Translations under genes and position numbers: made by a program
The notes under the pieces: generated by a model
Told to the model about the DNA's origin: nothing
The model's input: the letters and a program-made list of their open reading frames with translations, nothing else
Database searches by the model: none
Source: Rhizophagus clarus
Taxonomy: Eukaryota; Glomeromycota; Glomeromycetes; Glomerales; Glomeraceae
Assembly (NCBI GenBank): GCA_015698045.1
Contig: BLAL01000298.1
Location: 521,440 to 585,439 of the forward strand
Length of the DNA: 64,000 nucleotides
Reading direction: 5' to 3'
In this document: piece by piece, positions 12,196 to 25,400 of the stretch
How positions within the stretch are numbered: position 1 is the first letter of the stretch
Layout: every line of letters begins with the position of its first letter

Positions 12196-12892
12196 TGATA
12201 AATGATTAAAAAAAAGATTAGATATTTGGATTATCTGATTAAATTGGCATGTTACATGACCCTGTCTTTATACCGAATAATTCGTTATAGTGAACAAATT
12301 TTTTAAAATTTTTTTAACTAAGATGTAAGTTTACGTAGCATTACTATAAAAAAAAGTTGCGTAAAGTTAATAGTAAACACATGCAGATCATTTGTGAGTT
12401 ATATTAGTATTGTTCAGGGTCCTGTTCTGGCGCTTTTTATTCATAAAATTGCAAAAAGAAATGCCAAAACAAATGGTTCTGGCATTTTTTATTATAAAAT
12501 CACAAAAAAAAACACCAGAACTATTAGTACTGGCATTTTTATATATAAATTGTAAAAAATTGTTAAGCTTGATCTGGCTTATGAGCTGGCTTGATCTTTT
12601 CAAGCCAAGCCTACTGCCAGCTTGAGTTTATCAAACCAAGCCTAATACCCTGACTCAAGCTTTTTTAAACTGGCTTGTGAGCTACCAAGCCAATTTAATC
12701 ATGGCTTGGCTTGGCTTAGCTTAAAAAGCTTGAACCAGCTTGCAAGCTGGCTCAGCTCATGTGGAACTTTAAATTTAGTCAAATTTGTAATGCTAACTAG
12801 AATTATAAAATATTTTCAGATATTTTCAAACATTAGACTTTCAATTTCAGAATATAATTTGGCCAATTTTGGCAATATGTATAGACTGCTAA

Positions 12893-14285
12893 CTGTTATA
12901 TTATTTGTCTAATAAGACTTTAAGCAAAAAAATAATAGATATTAGCTTGGTAAATTGAGTCACTTCCTTGCAAATAATGCACAAGTACAACTGAAAAAAT
13001 ATATTTCATTTCTTAATTGTAAAGTGTCTTTTTCAGACTTCAATAATAACACTTCAGTTTCTTTTTAACAAGTTCATTTTATGATAGTATAATAGTTTAG
13101 ATAAGAAAAAAGTTGTATACCTAAAAATTTTACATCACACAAAGTACTATGCAAAATTACTATACCTATTTGCAAATACATTTATCTTGAATAGAAAAAG
13201 ATTATTAAAATATTACATTTAGTAAATATTATTAATAATGATGTATTATTATAGAATTTAATAGAATTATAAATAATAAGTGTCAATCTAATGAATAATT
13301 TTCCTGTACTGGTAAATTACTTTTTTTGTATTTCATCATCCAATTAAGAGTCTACCAAAAGTTTATTTAAAAAGGTATAAAAGATATAAAAATAATGTAT
13401 TTACATACCTTATGTTACAAATTTATATATATTTTTATGTTTATCATTTGCCATTTTAAGAGGGATGCAGTGTATAAACTAATAATCGATATAATAATTT
13501 ACAAAAAAAGAAGGATGCGTTGTAATGCAGGGTGCAGTAAATAAATTCACTCTTACAAATTTATTATAAATTTATGTGTTTTACTATTTATAAATTAAGG
13601 GGTTAATTTATAAATTTTTTTACTAAATTTATTATTGAATTATATTTTATTTTTATTTATAAAATTAATGTTTAGTTTTATATATAATATATATATTATA
13701 TATATACCAGTTTTTTTTAACTTATTCACTTTATATAAAATATAATTATAATATATATTAAAATCCACTTCTATTATACAAATACATATCTAACTTATTC
13801 CTATTTTTAAGTCTATTATACAAACTCATTTATAGGATATATTGGATATTTATATAGTGTTTTTATACAAATCTGAATCTTTATATTATACGTATTCTTT
13901 AAGATTCTATATTAGTACTAAAAGTAATGAAGTAAAAGAACTTGCAGAAAACTTACTCTTAATTATAGATATTACCCAAATTATTTTAAGTAAATCCCAA
14001 ATTAATTTGTACATTTTGACAACTATAATTTCCAAATGTGCAAATTGCAAAATTTATATATGTAATTTGTAAATTAATTTGAATTTGTATATTTGAGCTG
14101 CTATAATAAAATCCCAAACAATATATAAATATGTTAGATTTGAATTTACTTAATGATTATATAAAAAAAAATCCTATGTAAGACTTTTATTTGCTTATTT
14201 TAATATAAAATTTTTAGTTGGTTAGATATTTAAATGCGTAATTGAACTTATTTTTATTTTAGCTTAGTAATTATATTTGTATAGT
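12893..14285. other. AT-rich gene-free stretch with element-end fragments
   Basis: No convincing coding region. Near 14110 a fragment matches the terminal motif of the next element (AATCCCAAACAATATATA), suggesting an older nested end. Short palindromic AT tracts occur at 13680-13710. Confidence 0.4.
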
Positions 14286-14286
14286 A

Positions 14287-16984
14287 GAACAGAATCCCAA
14301 ACAATATATATATAGGTCACATTAAAATCCAAATTTTTACTATAATCAATAAGCAAATTATTTTAAACTCTGCTAAGCAAAATTTTATTATAACATCAAA
14401 AATTTTATATTGCTAAGCAACTTATTTTATGACATATATAAAAACTTTTATAAATAACTTATAAATTTATATTTATAGTACAATTTATTATAAAAATTAA
14501 AATACAAATAAATTTTAATGTAATAAATAACTTAATTTAAATACCCAAAATATTAAAAATTTAAAAATTAATACTATTATAGTGATATTAATCTTTCAAT
14601 AAATATTATACCTAGAGTTATAAAAAATAAAGCACAATTATTTTTAACCATTCTGAACAATTTACTTAAGCACAAGAAGTTGATTTCATTTAACCAAAAA
14701 TAGTAAAATTACACTTTAAAATTAAAAATCAAATAAATGATAAATAATTAAAAGTACAAAACTTGGTCACATTTCATGAATATTAATTCAATCATTCTAA
14801 AACTTTTATTATAAGTAGATTCAATCCCGCTGAACAACTTTACTTAAGCAAAAAAAGATGATTTCATTTGACCAAAGTGGTAAAATCATATTCTGAAGTT
14901 GCAAAATAGATTTTTGCAAAAAATTGATAATATAAAAATAGCCAATACTCCATGAATATTATGCCAATCATTATAAAAATTAATATGCAAGTAGATTAAA
15001 TCCCGCTAAACAATTTTATTTAAGCAAAAAGGTGATTTTATTTGACCAAAGTGATGTAATTACGTCCTAAAGTTAAAAGAGAGAAAAAAAATTTTGGAAT
15101 TAATAATACAAATTTCTTCATAAATATTATATCTAGCCTTAAGAAAATTAAGATTCAAGTACTTTTGAAATTGCTAATCAGCTTTACTTAAATATAAAAG
15201 TGATTTCATTAAACTAAAATTTATTTTACATATAGTTAAATTTAGTAAACAAAAAACAAGAATAAGAGAATATTATTATAAAAAATATATTTTTTTAAAA
15301 ATATAATATTTAATTTTATGAATACTAAAGTGTATAAAATCAATAATATATTAAAAAAAGAAAATATCCTTTTAAAAAAATTTTTAAAAGTACAAGTGAA
15401 ATTAAAATTTTTTCTTATATAATATATATGTAGTATGAAAATTACCTCTTATTACTTAAAATCTATATATAAAACTTCCTATTATACATCTATAATTATG
15501 ATTTTTTTTATATTTTGCTTTTTAATAAGCAAAATTCTATATGACTTAAAAAAAAATTTTATATGATAAATAAGCAAAATTTTTTATTACCTATATATAT
15601 ATTGTTCAGAATCTGAGCAGAATCTCTTATTCATATAATAAAGATTTTCATATATATATAAAAAAAATTTTAATTTCACATATATATCAAAAAAATTTTT
15701 TACAAAAAATTTTTTAAACTGATGCTTCTTTTCTATTATTTTACTCATTTTAATTTTATAAACATAATATTGTATTTAATAATTATAAAAAAAAATCATG
15801 TTTTTATGATAATATTCTCATGTTCTTATTTTTTGTTTGCTAATTTTACTCATATATAAAATGAATTTTGGACAAATGAAATTACCTTTTATATTTAAGT
15901 AAATTATTCAGTGATATCAAATCTACCTGCATATAAATTTTTATAATGATTGGACTAATATTTGTAAAGTATTGACTATTTTTGTATTATCAATTTTTTT
16001 GTGAAAACCCATTTTGCATCTTCAGAGTATGATTTCACTATTTTGGTCAAATAAAATCACTTTTTTTTACTTAAGTAAATTTGTTTAGCAGAATCAAATT
16101 TACTTATAATAAAACTTTTAGGATGATTGGATTAATACTCATAAAATGCGACCAATTTTTGTATATTTAATTATTTATCATTTAAGTGATTTTAATTTTA
16201 AAGTGTAATTTTTTTATTTTAAATCAACTTATTAATTTTAAGAAATTGTTCAAAAGAGTTGGCAATAATTTATATTTTAATTTTTATAGATCTAAATATA
16301 ATAATATTTATTAAAAATTGCATTTTTATAATAATACTAATTTTTAAATTTTAAAACCATTTTTAAAATAGCAATAGTATATTAAGAGAGCTTACACATA
16401 TTATGTAATTATCAAAGGGGGGGAGGGGGATAGTTAAAATCTTACATTACACTTATATTAATTATATAATTTATAAATACTATAATCTGATTGGTTATTA
16501 AATCTAACAGGGGGGAAGGGGGTAAGGATTTATAACAAATGAATATTACTTGATATGTGTAACTTCCCTAATATTATATTAATATTAATTAAAATTAAAA
16601 ATTCTGAAGTTTTGATCACTGTTATATCATTTTATATTATTAATTTATTAATATTTAGTGAATCAATTTTCACAATTTTTTTTTAAAAATTAATTTACTA
16701 TTACTATATATTTATTATAATTAAATTATTTTTTTATAAAGTTATTTGTCATATTAAAATTTATTTATATTTGATTTTTAAATTTATAATTATTTTAATA
16801 ATTTTTATATATATATTATTTGGGATCTTAAATATATGTCAGAAACAAATTGCTTAACAGAATAAAAAATTCAAAGGATATAATAAGAATTTGCTTGGCA
16901 AAACATAAAATAATTTGCTTATTGATCATAGTAAATTTTAAAATTTTCAACTGACATATATATATATTGTTCGGGATCCTGTCA
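14287..16984. mobile_element. AT-rich element with long terminal inverted repeats, no gene
   Basis: The left end (ACAGAATCCCAAACAATATA at about 14288) and the right end (TATATTGTTCGGGATCCTGT ending about 16983) are inverted copies, and the match continues inward for well over 100 bases (both contain ATCAATAAGCAAATTATTTT or its complement). Further in, a unit with ACTTAAGCAAAAAAGATGAT and GACCAAAG motifs occurs several times at 14660-15260, and again inverted at 15870-16200, so the whole element folds back on itself. No reading frame is present, and no exact target duplication was found. A second, partial copy of its central part lies at 31960-34980. Confidence 0.6.
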
Positions 16985-17210
16985 TAATTCCAAATTATTT
17001 TAGATTTGGGTGGTATTTATATTCTTAATCATCATGGTATTTATGATATGATATAATGAATATATTCTATTACCAACTATAGAAAAAGGCAAGAAGCTGT
17101 TAAAGCCCAAGAGAAACAAGATTTCTAAAATTCTAGCAAGCAAGATATAATGTATCTATTTCTTTTTTATACAAGAAGAGAAGTTAATACTCAAATGATA
17201 AATGGGAATA

Positions 17211-17497
17211 GCAGAATCCTAAACTATATATAAATAGATCAGAAGTTAAGTTTATTTATTGATTATAAAAAATTGCTTATTTTAAGAATATTTTTAAAAA
17301 TTCCCTATCTTATATATCCTTATTTTTAAAAATCTACTAATTGGATTTTGATGTATTTTATATCATTAAATTCATCTCAATAAGACAAATCTAATGATAT
17401 AAATTTTATTTTGATAGCATTAATATTGACTAAGATATTCTAAATTAAAATTTATTATACATTATATATCTGATCTAAATAAAAGATATTTGGGATT
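17211..17497. mobile_element. Short inverted-repeat relative of the 14.3-17.0 kb element
   Basis: Begins CAGAATCCTAAACTATATAT and ends with the complement of a similar sequence (TTTGGGATTCTAAAACAG); both ends also share ATAGATCAG or its complement a little further in. Size and ends fit a MITE of the same family as the larger element upstream. Its exact boundary and target duplication are unclear. Confidence 0.45.
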
Positions 17498-19730
17498 CTA
17501 AAACAGTATGATGGATTTACAATCAGTATTTTGCTACAGTAAAAAAAAGAAGGCATCACATGGATAAAAAAAATTCTACAAATAAAAATTTCTTAATATT
17601 GCAAATTTTAATACAGTGTTGTTACGGAACAATGTCTGGAACAGGTTATACAAAAAAGAAATGATAATCCCTCAAAATTTTATTATGATAATCTATTTTG
17701 TTACTCAGCAAAAGTATTTTAATATCTATTATACATAAATACATATAATTTTTGTAGAGTTTTTCAAGTTATAAAAGAGTACAGACAGTACGTGGACGTG
17801 TCTGGAACAGCTAAAAAAAGCTGCAGACATCAAAAATGTACAATACTGCTTTAATAATAATAAACTTAAATGAGTTTTTGATAAAACTTCATATAATATT
17901 TATAATGAAGTAATAAATAATTTACTTAAATCATATTTGACAAATTTTACTGCAAATCAAATAAAATTTAAAATACAATTTCTTTTTAAAAAAGATTGAT
18001 AATAATTTATTACAATTCTATTAAAATATTAAGGTAAATTTAAAAAAGTTTATATATTTCTTTATAAAATAAAGTTATTTAAAAATCTTTTAATAAAGTT
18101 CTATTATAATTCATAATTTGTAATAAATTAGCTTGGAGAATTTTATATATTTTTATATTCTTCAACCACTTGAGATATAGGATGATCCTTAAATATAAAT
18201 AATTTTTATATAGTGAACCCCATCTAAGAAATTACCAAAGTGTACATCAAAATTTTATTCAAATGTATAACATCAGCAAGAAATTTTTAATTTTGTATGA
18301 TAGATATTTAATAATCATATCAAAATTTAGTTAAAATATACATCCAAGATAATTGAATAAAATTTTAAATGTACAACTATTCTTAATTTCAGTTTATTTA
18401 TCATAATATAAAAGATACTAAAGATACTAAACTAATGATAGTTTCAAAAAATTATAGTTCTGGTATTTTTATATATAAAATTGCAAAAAAAACTGCCAAA
18501 ACTATAATTCCAGCATTTTATATATAAAATCACAATAAAATGTATACCAAGACTTTTTTTGTCATAAAATAAGTGTACAACAAAGTCTTTTTGCTACTAA
18601 TTGAGTGTACAATAATTTTTTTTTTGCTGACTATTAAGTGTACAACAAAAGTTACTACACATGGTCATCTAAAAAGGAAATTTGTATCACATGCAATACA
18701 ATGAAACTTTTCAAAATTTTTCAAAAGTATACAATGGAGTTTTTAATAGTATATTCTGGAACCTTGATATAGGCTAAAAACTAATGTCTTACATAATCAA
18801 AGATGTAGTGATTGCTTTAAACTCTAATATGCATGCATTTATATAATTGGTTATAATTCAAATAGAATAGTTATTGAATAGGAAAAAAATAATATTAATA
18901 GAATTTATCAGTTTTCTCATATATATGACAAGATTCAAAGCAAATATGATTTTATTTACAGAAAAGTAGTTAAATAAAAATGCTATAAATTTTATAGGAT
19001 TATGCATCATCTACATAAAAAAATCCATTGTCTTATTAATAATTATCATTACAAACTTGCCAAATGGCTGTGTCAAAATTATCATGTTATATGTAAAAAA
19101 ACAGCAGATTTATTCAAAGACTATATAGATAATGTTAATATGACCCTATTTCTGATTCTGCCAATTTTTTCTATATAAGATTCATAAGTATCTGTAATGT
19201 TAGGTAAATATATATACTAAAGAATATACCAGTAAGACATGTAGATGCCATGGTTATATTCATCAAAAATTAGAAGGATCCAAAATATTCTGTTGTTCCA
19301 GTTGTGTAGCTGAGCTTGATTGAAATATTAATAGTACCTAAAATATAGAACTTTGCTATCTTATCCTTCTACATTCTATCTAAAATCAAGAGCCAGTTTA
19401 TTCCAACACTGGGACCCACCCTCTGGGATCTTTATGATCACTTGCAGAACATGTATATTTTCTTATTGGGCATGATCAGAAATGTAAAGGTTTGGTAAGA
19501 AATGTATAGGTTTAATTGTAGGAATATATGCTTTATTTAAGAAATAAAGGACTTGTGCTACAGACTAGAAAAAATTAATTTTAGTAACTGTTAATACTGT
19601 GCATTGTCAATTTTTTTTGCTAGTGATAAAAAAATAAATCGATTTATTGGAATAATTTAATACTTGTATAAAATGAAATCAATAAACATATCAATGAATA
19701 ATTTATTACTATTCTATTATGACAAAATAA
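17498..19730. other. Gene-free AT-rich stretch with a small Cys-rich remnant
   Basis: Mostly structureless. At 18455-18545 there is a fragment resembling the arms of the 6.8-12.9 kb element. At 19231-19323 (+) a 30-codon open stretch reads with paired cysteines (TCRCHGY, then FCCSSC) and looks like a leftover of a zinc-binding protein. Nothing else here can be supported. Confidence 0.35.
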
Positions 19731-19789
19731 CTATTATGATTTTCATCGTATTATCCCATCATGAAGTAGAAAGATCATCTTAACTAGAT

Positions 19790-20030
19790 TCAAAAGGATG
19801 TGAAGATATTATCAATCAAATTCTCAGGATTAGCCCTGAGATTTAAATAATAATGTATGTGAATCACAGCCCACTTTGGTACTTTATCCAGTTTTTTTTT
19901 GCAATCATTGCACAACTGAAATCCTTCGCATGGATTTGTGCAACTGCAACATAGTATTTTGCATTGATAGATCGTTACATTCATCACACAAATTCAGTTT
20001 ATTTTCATCACATTTTAAGAGGATTTTGTA
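19790..20030 (-). CDS. Cys-rich short reading frame, unknown
   Basis: A 65-codon frame starting at 19987 contains CCSCTNPC and LCNDCKKKLD, i.e. several CxxC-type pairs that could bind zinc. The overlapping frame just upstream (to about 20030) also carries CDEC, so a shifted earlier start or a decayed zinc finger is possible. It lies about 85 bases beyond the end of the membrane-protein gene on the same strand, but no splice junction links them cleanly. Product unknown. Confidence 0.3.
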
Positions 20031-20072
20031 ATATATTAATTGTATTATAAACCATTGTATATGATCCATTAC

Positions 20073-20813
20073 CTAGGGTAACTCTCCATTTCTACCTCTG
20101 CGAAACTTTTTAACAAAGTTGGCCGATTGAGTCAAAAAGACTAGCATGCATATGAAGACAATTTTTAGGTTAATGAATTTTTGGTCATGACCAAACCAAT
20201 GAAAGAAAGAAACAAAAACGAGGTTGATATATAATATGCATAGTAGAAATTTGATACTATAAAATAAAAAATGAAAATTGCAATAGTCATTAAGAATATT
20301 AAAATTCGAATGAATATTGCCTGAATGGATGGATAAAACATGGAAAAGTACTTGATAAATTAGGGCATAAAAGAAATCAAATAATATGATAAGATATCGT
20401 TTTACTCCCAACAAATCTTTGAACAAGTGTATATTAAGTAAAGAAACTTCCGGATTACGTGTTTTGTTGACTTAACTATGAGTAAAACGTGAAATAATTT
20501 TTATAGATGTGCAAAAAATCATGTAAATGGTAAACCAACTAATCATTCTTGGTGCATCCTCTGTAAAGAAATCATTGAAGATAGATAATACCAATGGTAA
20601 AAGATGAGAAGAAATGACAGTGTGGAACAAATTGACCCAGTATCCATAATGAATATGGATATTTTCTTTGTCAGTAAATGCAATTATCGAAATAATAAGT
20701 GGCAAAATTGTAAAGAATAAATTATCAATAAAAGCATCATCATTATTTTGTTCTTTGTCGCTTTGACTAACCACAATGCTAGGAAAGAAAATTAAGATAT
20801 AGAAAATATCCAT
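20073..20813 (-). CDS. Putative signal-peptide membrane protein, interrupted by one stop
   Basis: Two minus-strand frames (20813-20472 and 20426-20073) are in the same phase, separated by one TAA at 20472-20474 and open codons between. The first begins MDIFYILIFFPSIVVSQ, a good signal peptide, followed by hydrophobic segments; the second has further strongly hydrophobic segments and a basic tail (FRRGRNG). A 42-base GT-AG intron could remove the stop in frame, which is short but possible in fungi; otherwise this is a pseudogene. No homologous family was recognised. The start codon and 5' leader are included in a 172-bp tandem duplication. Confidence 0.4.
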
Positions 20814-21146
20814 TTTTTAAAGTTGAAAATAAAAGTAATTAAATCTCATATTATATTTTGGATTTGTATGTTCTACAATTGCTCCATCAAAAATCGCCTG
20901 ATAAGTTGTTTAGACACAGTGTAATAATTCTGCATTAATTAGGTAACAATTATTTTTTAATGAAGGCTGCTGAGAAAATATCCATTTTTTAAAGTTGAAA
21001 ATAAAAGTAATTAAATCTCATATTATATTTTGAATTTGTATGTTCCACAATTGCTCCATCAAAAATCGCCTGATAAGTTGTGTAAACACAGTGTAATAAT
21101 TCTGAATTAATTAGGTAACAATTTTTTTTTAATGAAAGGCTGCTGA
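20801..21146. repeat. 172-bp tandem duplication over a gene start
   Basis: 20801-20972 and 20973-21146 are near-identical direct copies (for example ATTGCTCCATCAAAAATCGC in both). The copy nearer the gene supplies the start codon of the minus-strand membrane protein; the second copy holds a duplicate ATG that leads only into a short frame. The leader and promoter of that gene are thus doubled. Confidence 0.85.
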
Positions 21147-21430
21147 TAGCGACGGTACTTTATTAAAATAAAACATAAAATACATTCTACCCTAATTTAC
21201 TAACTACATGGGTACCTTTCTAAAACGAGGACACCGCATTGCTGCGCAAAACGCACTGGGTAGGGGAAAATAAAGGGGATGGGATCCACAAAACTTGATC
21301 CCGATTCCTAGGACAACGCCTGCACCACCACCCGTTGGTAGAGGATCATCTACACCACACTCCTTGAACTACCACAAAAAATCTAAGGGGAAAACAAACC
21401 CGCTATAATAAAGCTAAAAAGACAAAAAAA
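21147..21430 (-). other. GC-richer island, probable 3' end of a minus-strand transcript or element
   Basis: This ~280-bp block is clearly richer in G and C than its surroundings. Read on the minus strand it ends with an AATAAA polyadenylation-like signal about 20 bases before 21147. No full reading frame is visible. It may be the 3' end of a retroelement or of an expressed gene moved here. Confidence 0.35.
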
Positions 21431-21907
21431 CTAGTTAGTACTTCATCCAACCAGCCAAAGGTAACGTAACAAATAATTATTCTTGTAATGAATTAATCAA
21501 TTGCGCGATCTGTTCATAAACTATGAATAAAAAAAAAAATCGGTTGATTTCGATATATCGTAAATCATATGGAAATTGGAATTAACAAACAGACCAATTT
21601 GAATCTGTACTACATTATCATCTGATCACATATTAGTCAGTCAATTTTTGAATATTGAACTGAATAATGTAATTTCAAGATGGGTTATTTGAGCTATAAA
21701 TTAGCTTTCGATTTCCACATAATAATTTTATAAATTTTCTAATCGAGATCGTTCCTTTGTGGATAAAAAAAAAAAAAAAAAATTTAATAAACGATATCTA
21801 ATCCATCTAGATGATCAGTTTGCCTGATCCCACCACGAGGCCTGTAATTCGCTATAGTATAGTTCTTAATTGGAGAGGTGTATTATAGGTGAATTCACCA
21901 GCGATGG
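21431..21907. other. Intergenic stretch, nothing recognised
   Basis: No coding frame, inverted repeat or RNA gene was recognised. There is an A-run at 21767-21781. Confidence 0.4.
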
Positions 21908-22386
21908 TCATAACATGCGATAAATTCCTGGCCCATGCGCTACAACGACAAATACAGCTCCTATATTGCGCAGATATCTAGGGAAGATGTGGTTTACCAC
22001 TGGTTTACCACTTTCAGGAAGAGACCCATCTTTTATCAGAAATGTTTTTAAGAATGTAGTTCCAGGCTTTTCTGGATTCCTCAACTGCTCGGAAGATATT
22101 GCTTCCTGAATCCATGTAACACTCTTCGTCAGATAACACAATTTTATTAGTTTATCATCCTCTCTATTAGTACTTGTATATAAATCGGCCCGAAGTTAAA
22201 TAATGATCGCGTTCTTAAGATAAAAAAGTTATCCCAAGTATAATACGAGAAATTCCGACGCGTATGTATATTTTGTATCTTATATGCAACGCTTATCCAC
22301 ATATCCAGATATCCAGAAATTGTTATTTTCTCATTGATAGACCCTTTTAATAGTTGATGTCGTACAACAAAAAATCTGATCTGCAT
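21908..22386 (-). CDS. Small two-exon gene candidate, divergent from COG3
   Basis: Minus-strand exon 22386-22174 and exon 22123-21908 join in phase across a 50-base GT-AG intron that contains a branch-point-like CTAAT. The product would be about 142 residues, with a basic N-terminus (MQIRFFVVRHQLLKG) and a C-terminus containing VVNHIFPRYLRNIGAV. Only about 70 bases separate its start from the COG3 start, so the two would share a bidirectional promoter. I do not recognise the family. It could also be non-coding sequence upstream of COG3. Confidence 0.35.
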
Positions 22387-22457
22387 TATGTCACTGTATC
22401 ACTCCTCGACACAAAATAAATTACTTCGGTTTTTGTCAAATTTGATTTACCGAAATA

Positions 22458-25400
22458 ATGGCAACAACTATATCACAATATAAGGGAGTAACTCTAGAAG
22501 AATGGGAAGCAAAAACTAAACTTACAGAATTACAAAGGCAGAGCGTACTAGAATTACAAGATGCTTGCGCAGAGTTACCCCTTCCTGAAGGAGTAAGAAT
22601 ATTAAATCAAATTATCTAATTAACGAAGACATAATGATAAACTTAAATATCGATTTTTTAAATAGGTTTTAAGTGATCTTGGACCAGGAACTCCACAACG
22701 TACCACGTCACCTACACCTTCTTTAGTTAAAGATAATCTCAAACAAACACCTTATTCTCGCTTAAGTACTTCTCCATTACCTAAATCACGATCCACTACA
22801 AATCTTTTAGCAGCTGAATTTCAGGCAGATGAAGCAGCTGCAGCATCAACTCCTGATGCATCACTTGGAATACCTCAACCAATTGAAACTACACAACAAT
22901 TTTTTGATTGGTTTGCCAGAATGGAAGCTGATATGGAAAAAGATCAAGAGGATGTTTATAGGTAAATAACTATTTAATGAGGTTAATTCTTGTATGTTCA
23001 AAATTTTTTTTATAACATCATTTTTTTTTTATCTATTAGAAATTTTTTAACTGTAGTTACAATGTACAGAGAGGCTTGTTCTAATTTTTTGGAACAGATT
23101 GATACTACAGTAAAATTGTTTAACGATTTAGATAGTAATTTTAAGTTTGTTGAAGAAAGAACGAAAGCTTTGCAAACTGCTTGTGAAAAATTATTGGAAG
23201 AACAGGTTTGATTTTAATTGTTCTTTTATCATTCACTAAAAAAGTTTAATAGATGTTTTATTTCATTTATTTACTATTTACTATTCAATAATGATAAAAA
23301 AGAATAACCTTACATCATTAGCAGATGCGATCACTGCCAAACTTTCTTATTATAATGAACTGGAATCTGTTACAAAATTATTTAATTCTCCTGGAGAGAA
23401 TATTTGTGAGCAAGAGGAATTTGTATCCGTACTGGCAAAGTTAGACGAATGTTTGGAATATATGCAAACCAATGTAAGAATGTAGTTTTTTACATAAGCG
23501 TATTTTACGTGAATTTATCTTCTCACTATTTTAATTATTAATAGCTTAGATATAGGGATTCTGAGCTTTATCTTATGAGGTTCAGGCAATGTATGACAAG
23601 GGGAATTACTATAATTAAAATGTATTTTATTAGTACAATTAAAGGCATTGGGTTGGAAATAGCAAAAAAGAACAACCAGGTAAACATGATGATCATTATT
23701 TATGGATTAAGATTAAGTTGTTAACATAATGTTAAATTTTAATATTATATAGATCGTGAATTCAACAGTACAGACGGCTTTATTTTATGTAAAATTTAAG
23801 GCTATAGCGCCAAAATTGAAAGAGTTGGTTAATGAAATTGAGAAAAGATGTCCAGCACATAGAGAGTATGTTAAAATAATAATTTATTAAATTTATAATG
23901 ATCATTATTATTTTACCTGTTTTAACGTAACTATAGATATTATTCTTTATTAAATGATTGTTATAATGCGTACTTTTCTGTACGACAGCAATTACTTATT
24001 CCTGTAATTTATACGAAAATCCAAGAATTAGAACCTACTGGACAGGATGTATTATCATTTGTGAGTTAAAAAAAACCATATTAATTATCTTTTCGGCAAT
24101 CTTTTTTATAATTGTGTTTTAATTTTCTTTTAATATAGGCTCGAAATGGTTATGCATATATGTTAAATCTTTGCTCAGATGAATATGCGTTATTTTATAA
24201 TTTTTTTTCAACGGGTGAAGATGATTTATAGTATGTTATGATATTTGAATTTTAATTTGTTGATGTATACATCAAATATTGATACAAAATATTTTTATTA
24301 TATATAGTGGGAATTTAGATTTGTTATGTAGTTATATGTACGATTATTTAAGACCCCGGATTATACATGAGACTAATATTGAAACATTATCTGAATTATG
24401 CGCTATACTTCAAGTGCACTTGAATCAGGACTCCGAAAAAAATGGAGGTACGAATAGATCAGGTTTTTATTTCAAAAAAAAAGCATTGATTAATATAATT
24501 AATTAAATTATTTGAATTATTGTCTTTTAGAAAAGGAGGGGCAAGGATTGCAATTTAGTTACTTAATTCGTAATGTTCTTCAGGATGCACAACATCGTCT
24601 TGTATTTCGGGTACAAACATTTATCCGTAATGAAATACAAAATTTTGTTCCACAACCATCAGACTTGGATTATCCAAATAAGTTAAAAGAGTTAAAAGGT
24701 AAAGAATTAACGAGATTGTATTTGCAAGTATAATAATTTAATAAATACTTAGCTTCTGATTTAAAAATGTAGATTCAAATGAACAAGCTGAATCTGGGGA
24801 AAATAATCAAACTTCCTCAGATAATTACACTACAGGATCATCATCACCAGCTATTTTGGCAGTTCAACAAGATAATGGAGATAATGAGGATAATGAATCT
24901 ACAGTATCGCCACAAACTAATGTTATTGACACAGGAAATATGTATAAAGGATGGTTTCCTACATTACAAAGAACATTATGGATTCTTTCAAAGCTTTATC
25001 AATGTGTTAATGTATGTTTTATTTATTCAAAGAATTATTTTAAAAAAACATGCATACACTTGCTTATATAGTTGCATTTTTTTTATAGACCACTATTTTT
25101 GATGATATAGCCCAGGATGTCGTAGATTTATGTTTGCAATCTTTATTAAATGCGAGTGAACTTATATTCAAGGAGGTAATAATAATTATAGATATTACTA
25201 TTTTTTTGGTTTTCCTTTTTTTTTAAAAGAGGAAATTTTTTTTTATTTAACGAATATCTTATTATAGCGCAAACTTGACGGACAGTTGTTTTTGATCAAG
25301 CATTTATTGATTCTTAAAGACCAAATCGCATCTTTTGATACACAATTTATTCATGAAGAAAAAGACTTGGATTTTTCAGAAATAACAAGTAATTAATTAT

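Larger units (their letters stand above)
6795..12892. mobile_element. Long inverted-repeat (foldback-like) element, split by a hAT insertion
   Basis: The region 6795-7245 and the reverse complement of about 12395-12892 are diverged copies of each other. Matching landmarks include GTTGCCAAAATTGGCCAAA (left) against its complement near 12860, the GAAATTGAAAGTCTAA block, and a stretch of repeated GGCTTGGCTTGA/TCAAGCCAAGC motifs. Between the arms lies a ~115-bp minisatellite, interrupted by the hAT element at 8260-11708. Without the hAT the structure is about 2.6 kb and carries no coding region, so it is a non-autonomous foldback-like element. Ends are approximate and no target duplication was defined. 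Confidence 0.6.

Noticed and set aside
16415-16525. G-runs (GGGGGGGAGGGGGA and GGGGGGAAGGGGG) as G-quadruplex regulatory sites
   Set aside because: They can form quadruplexes in principle, but there is no gene nearby and they lie inside a dead inverted-repeat element; no regulatory role can be supported.
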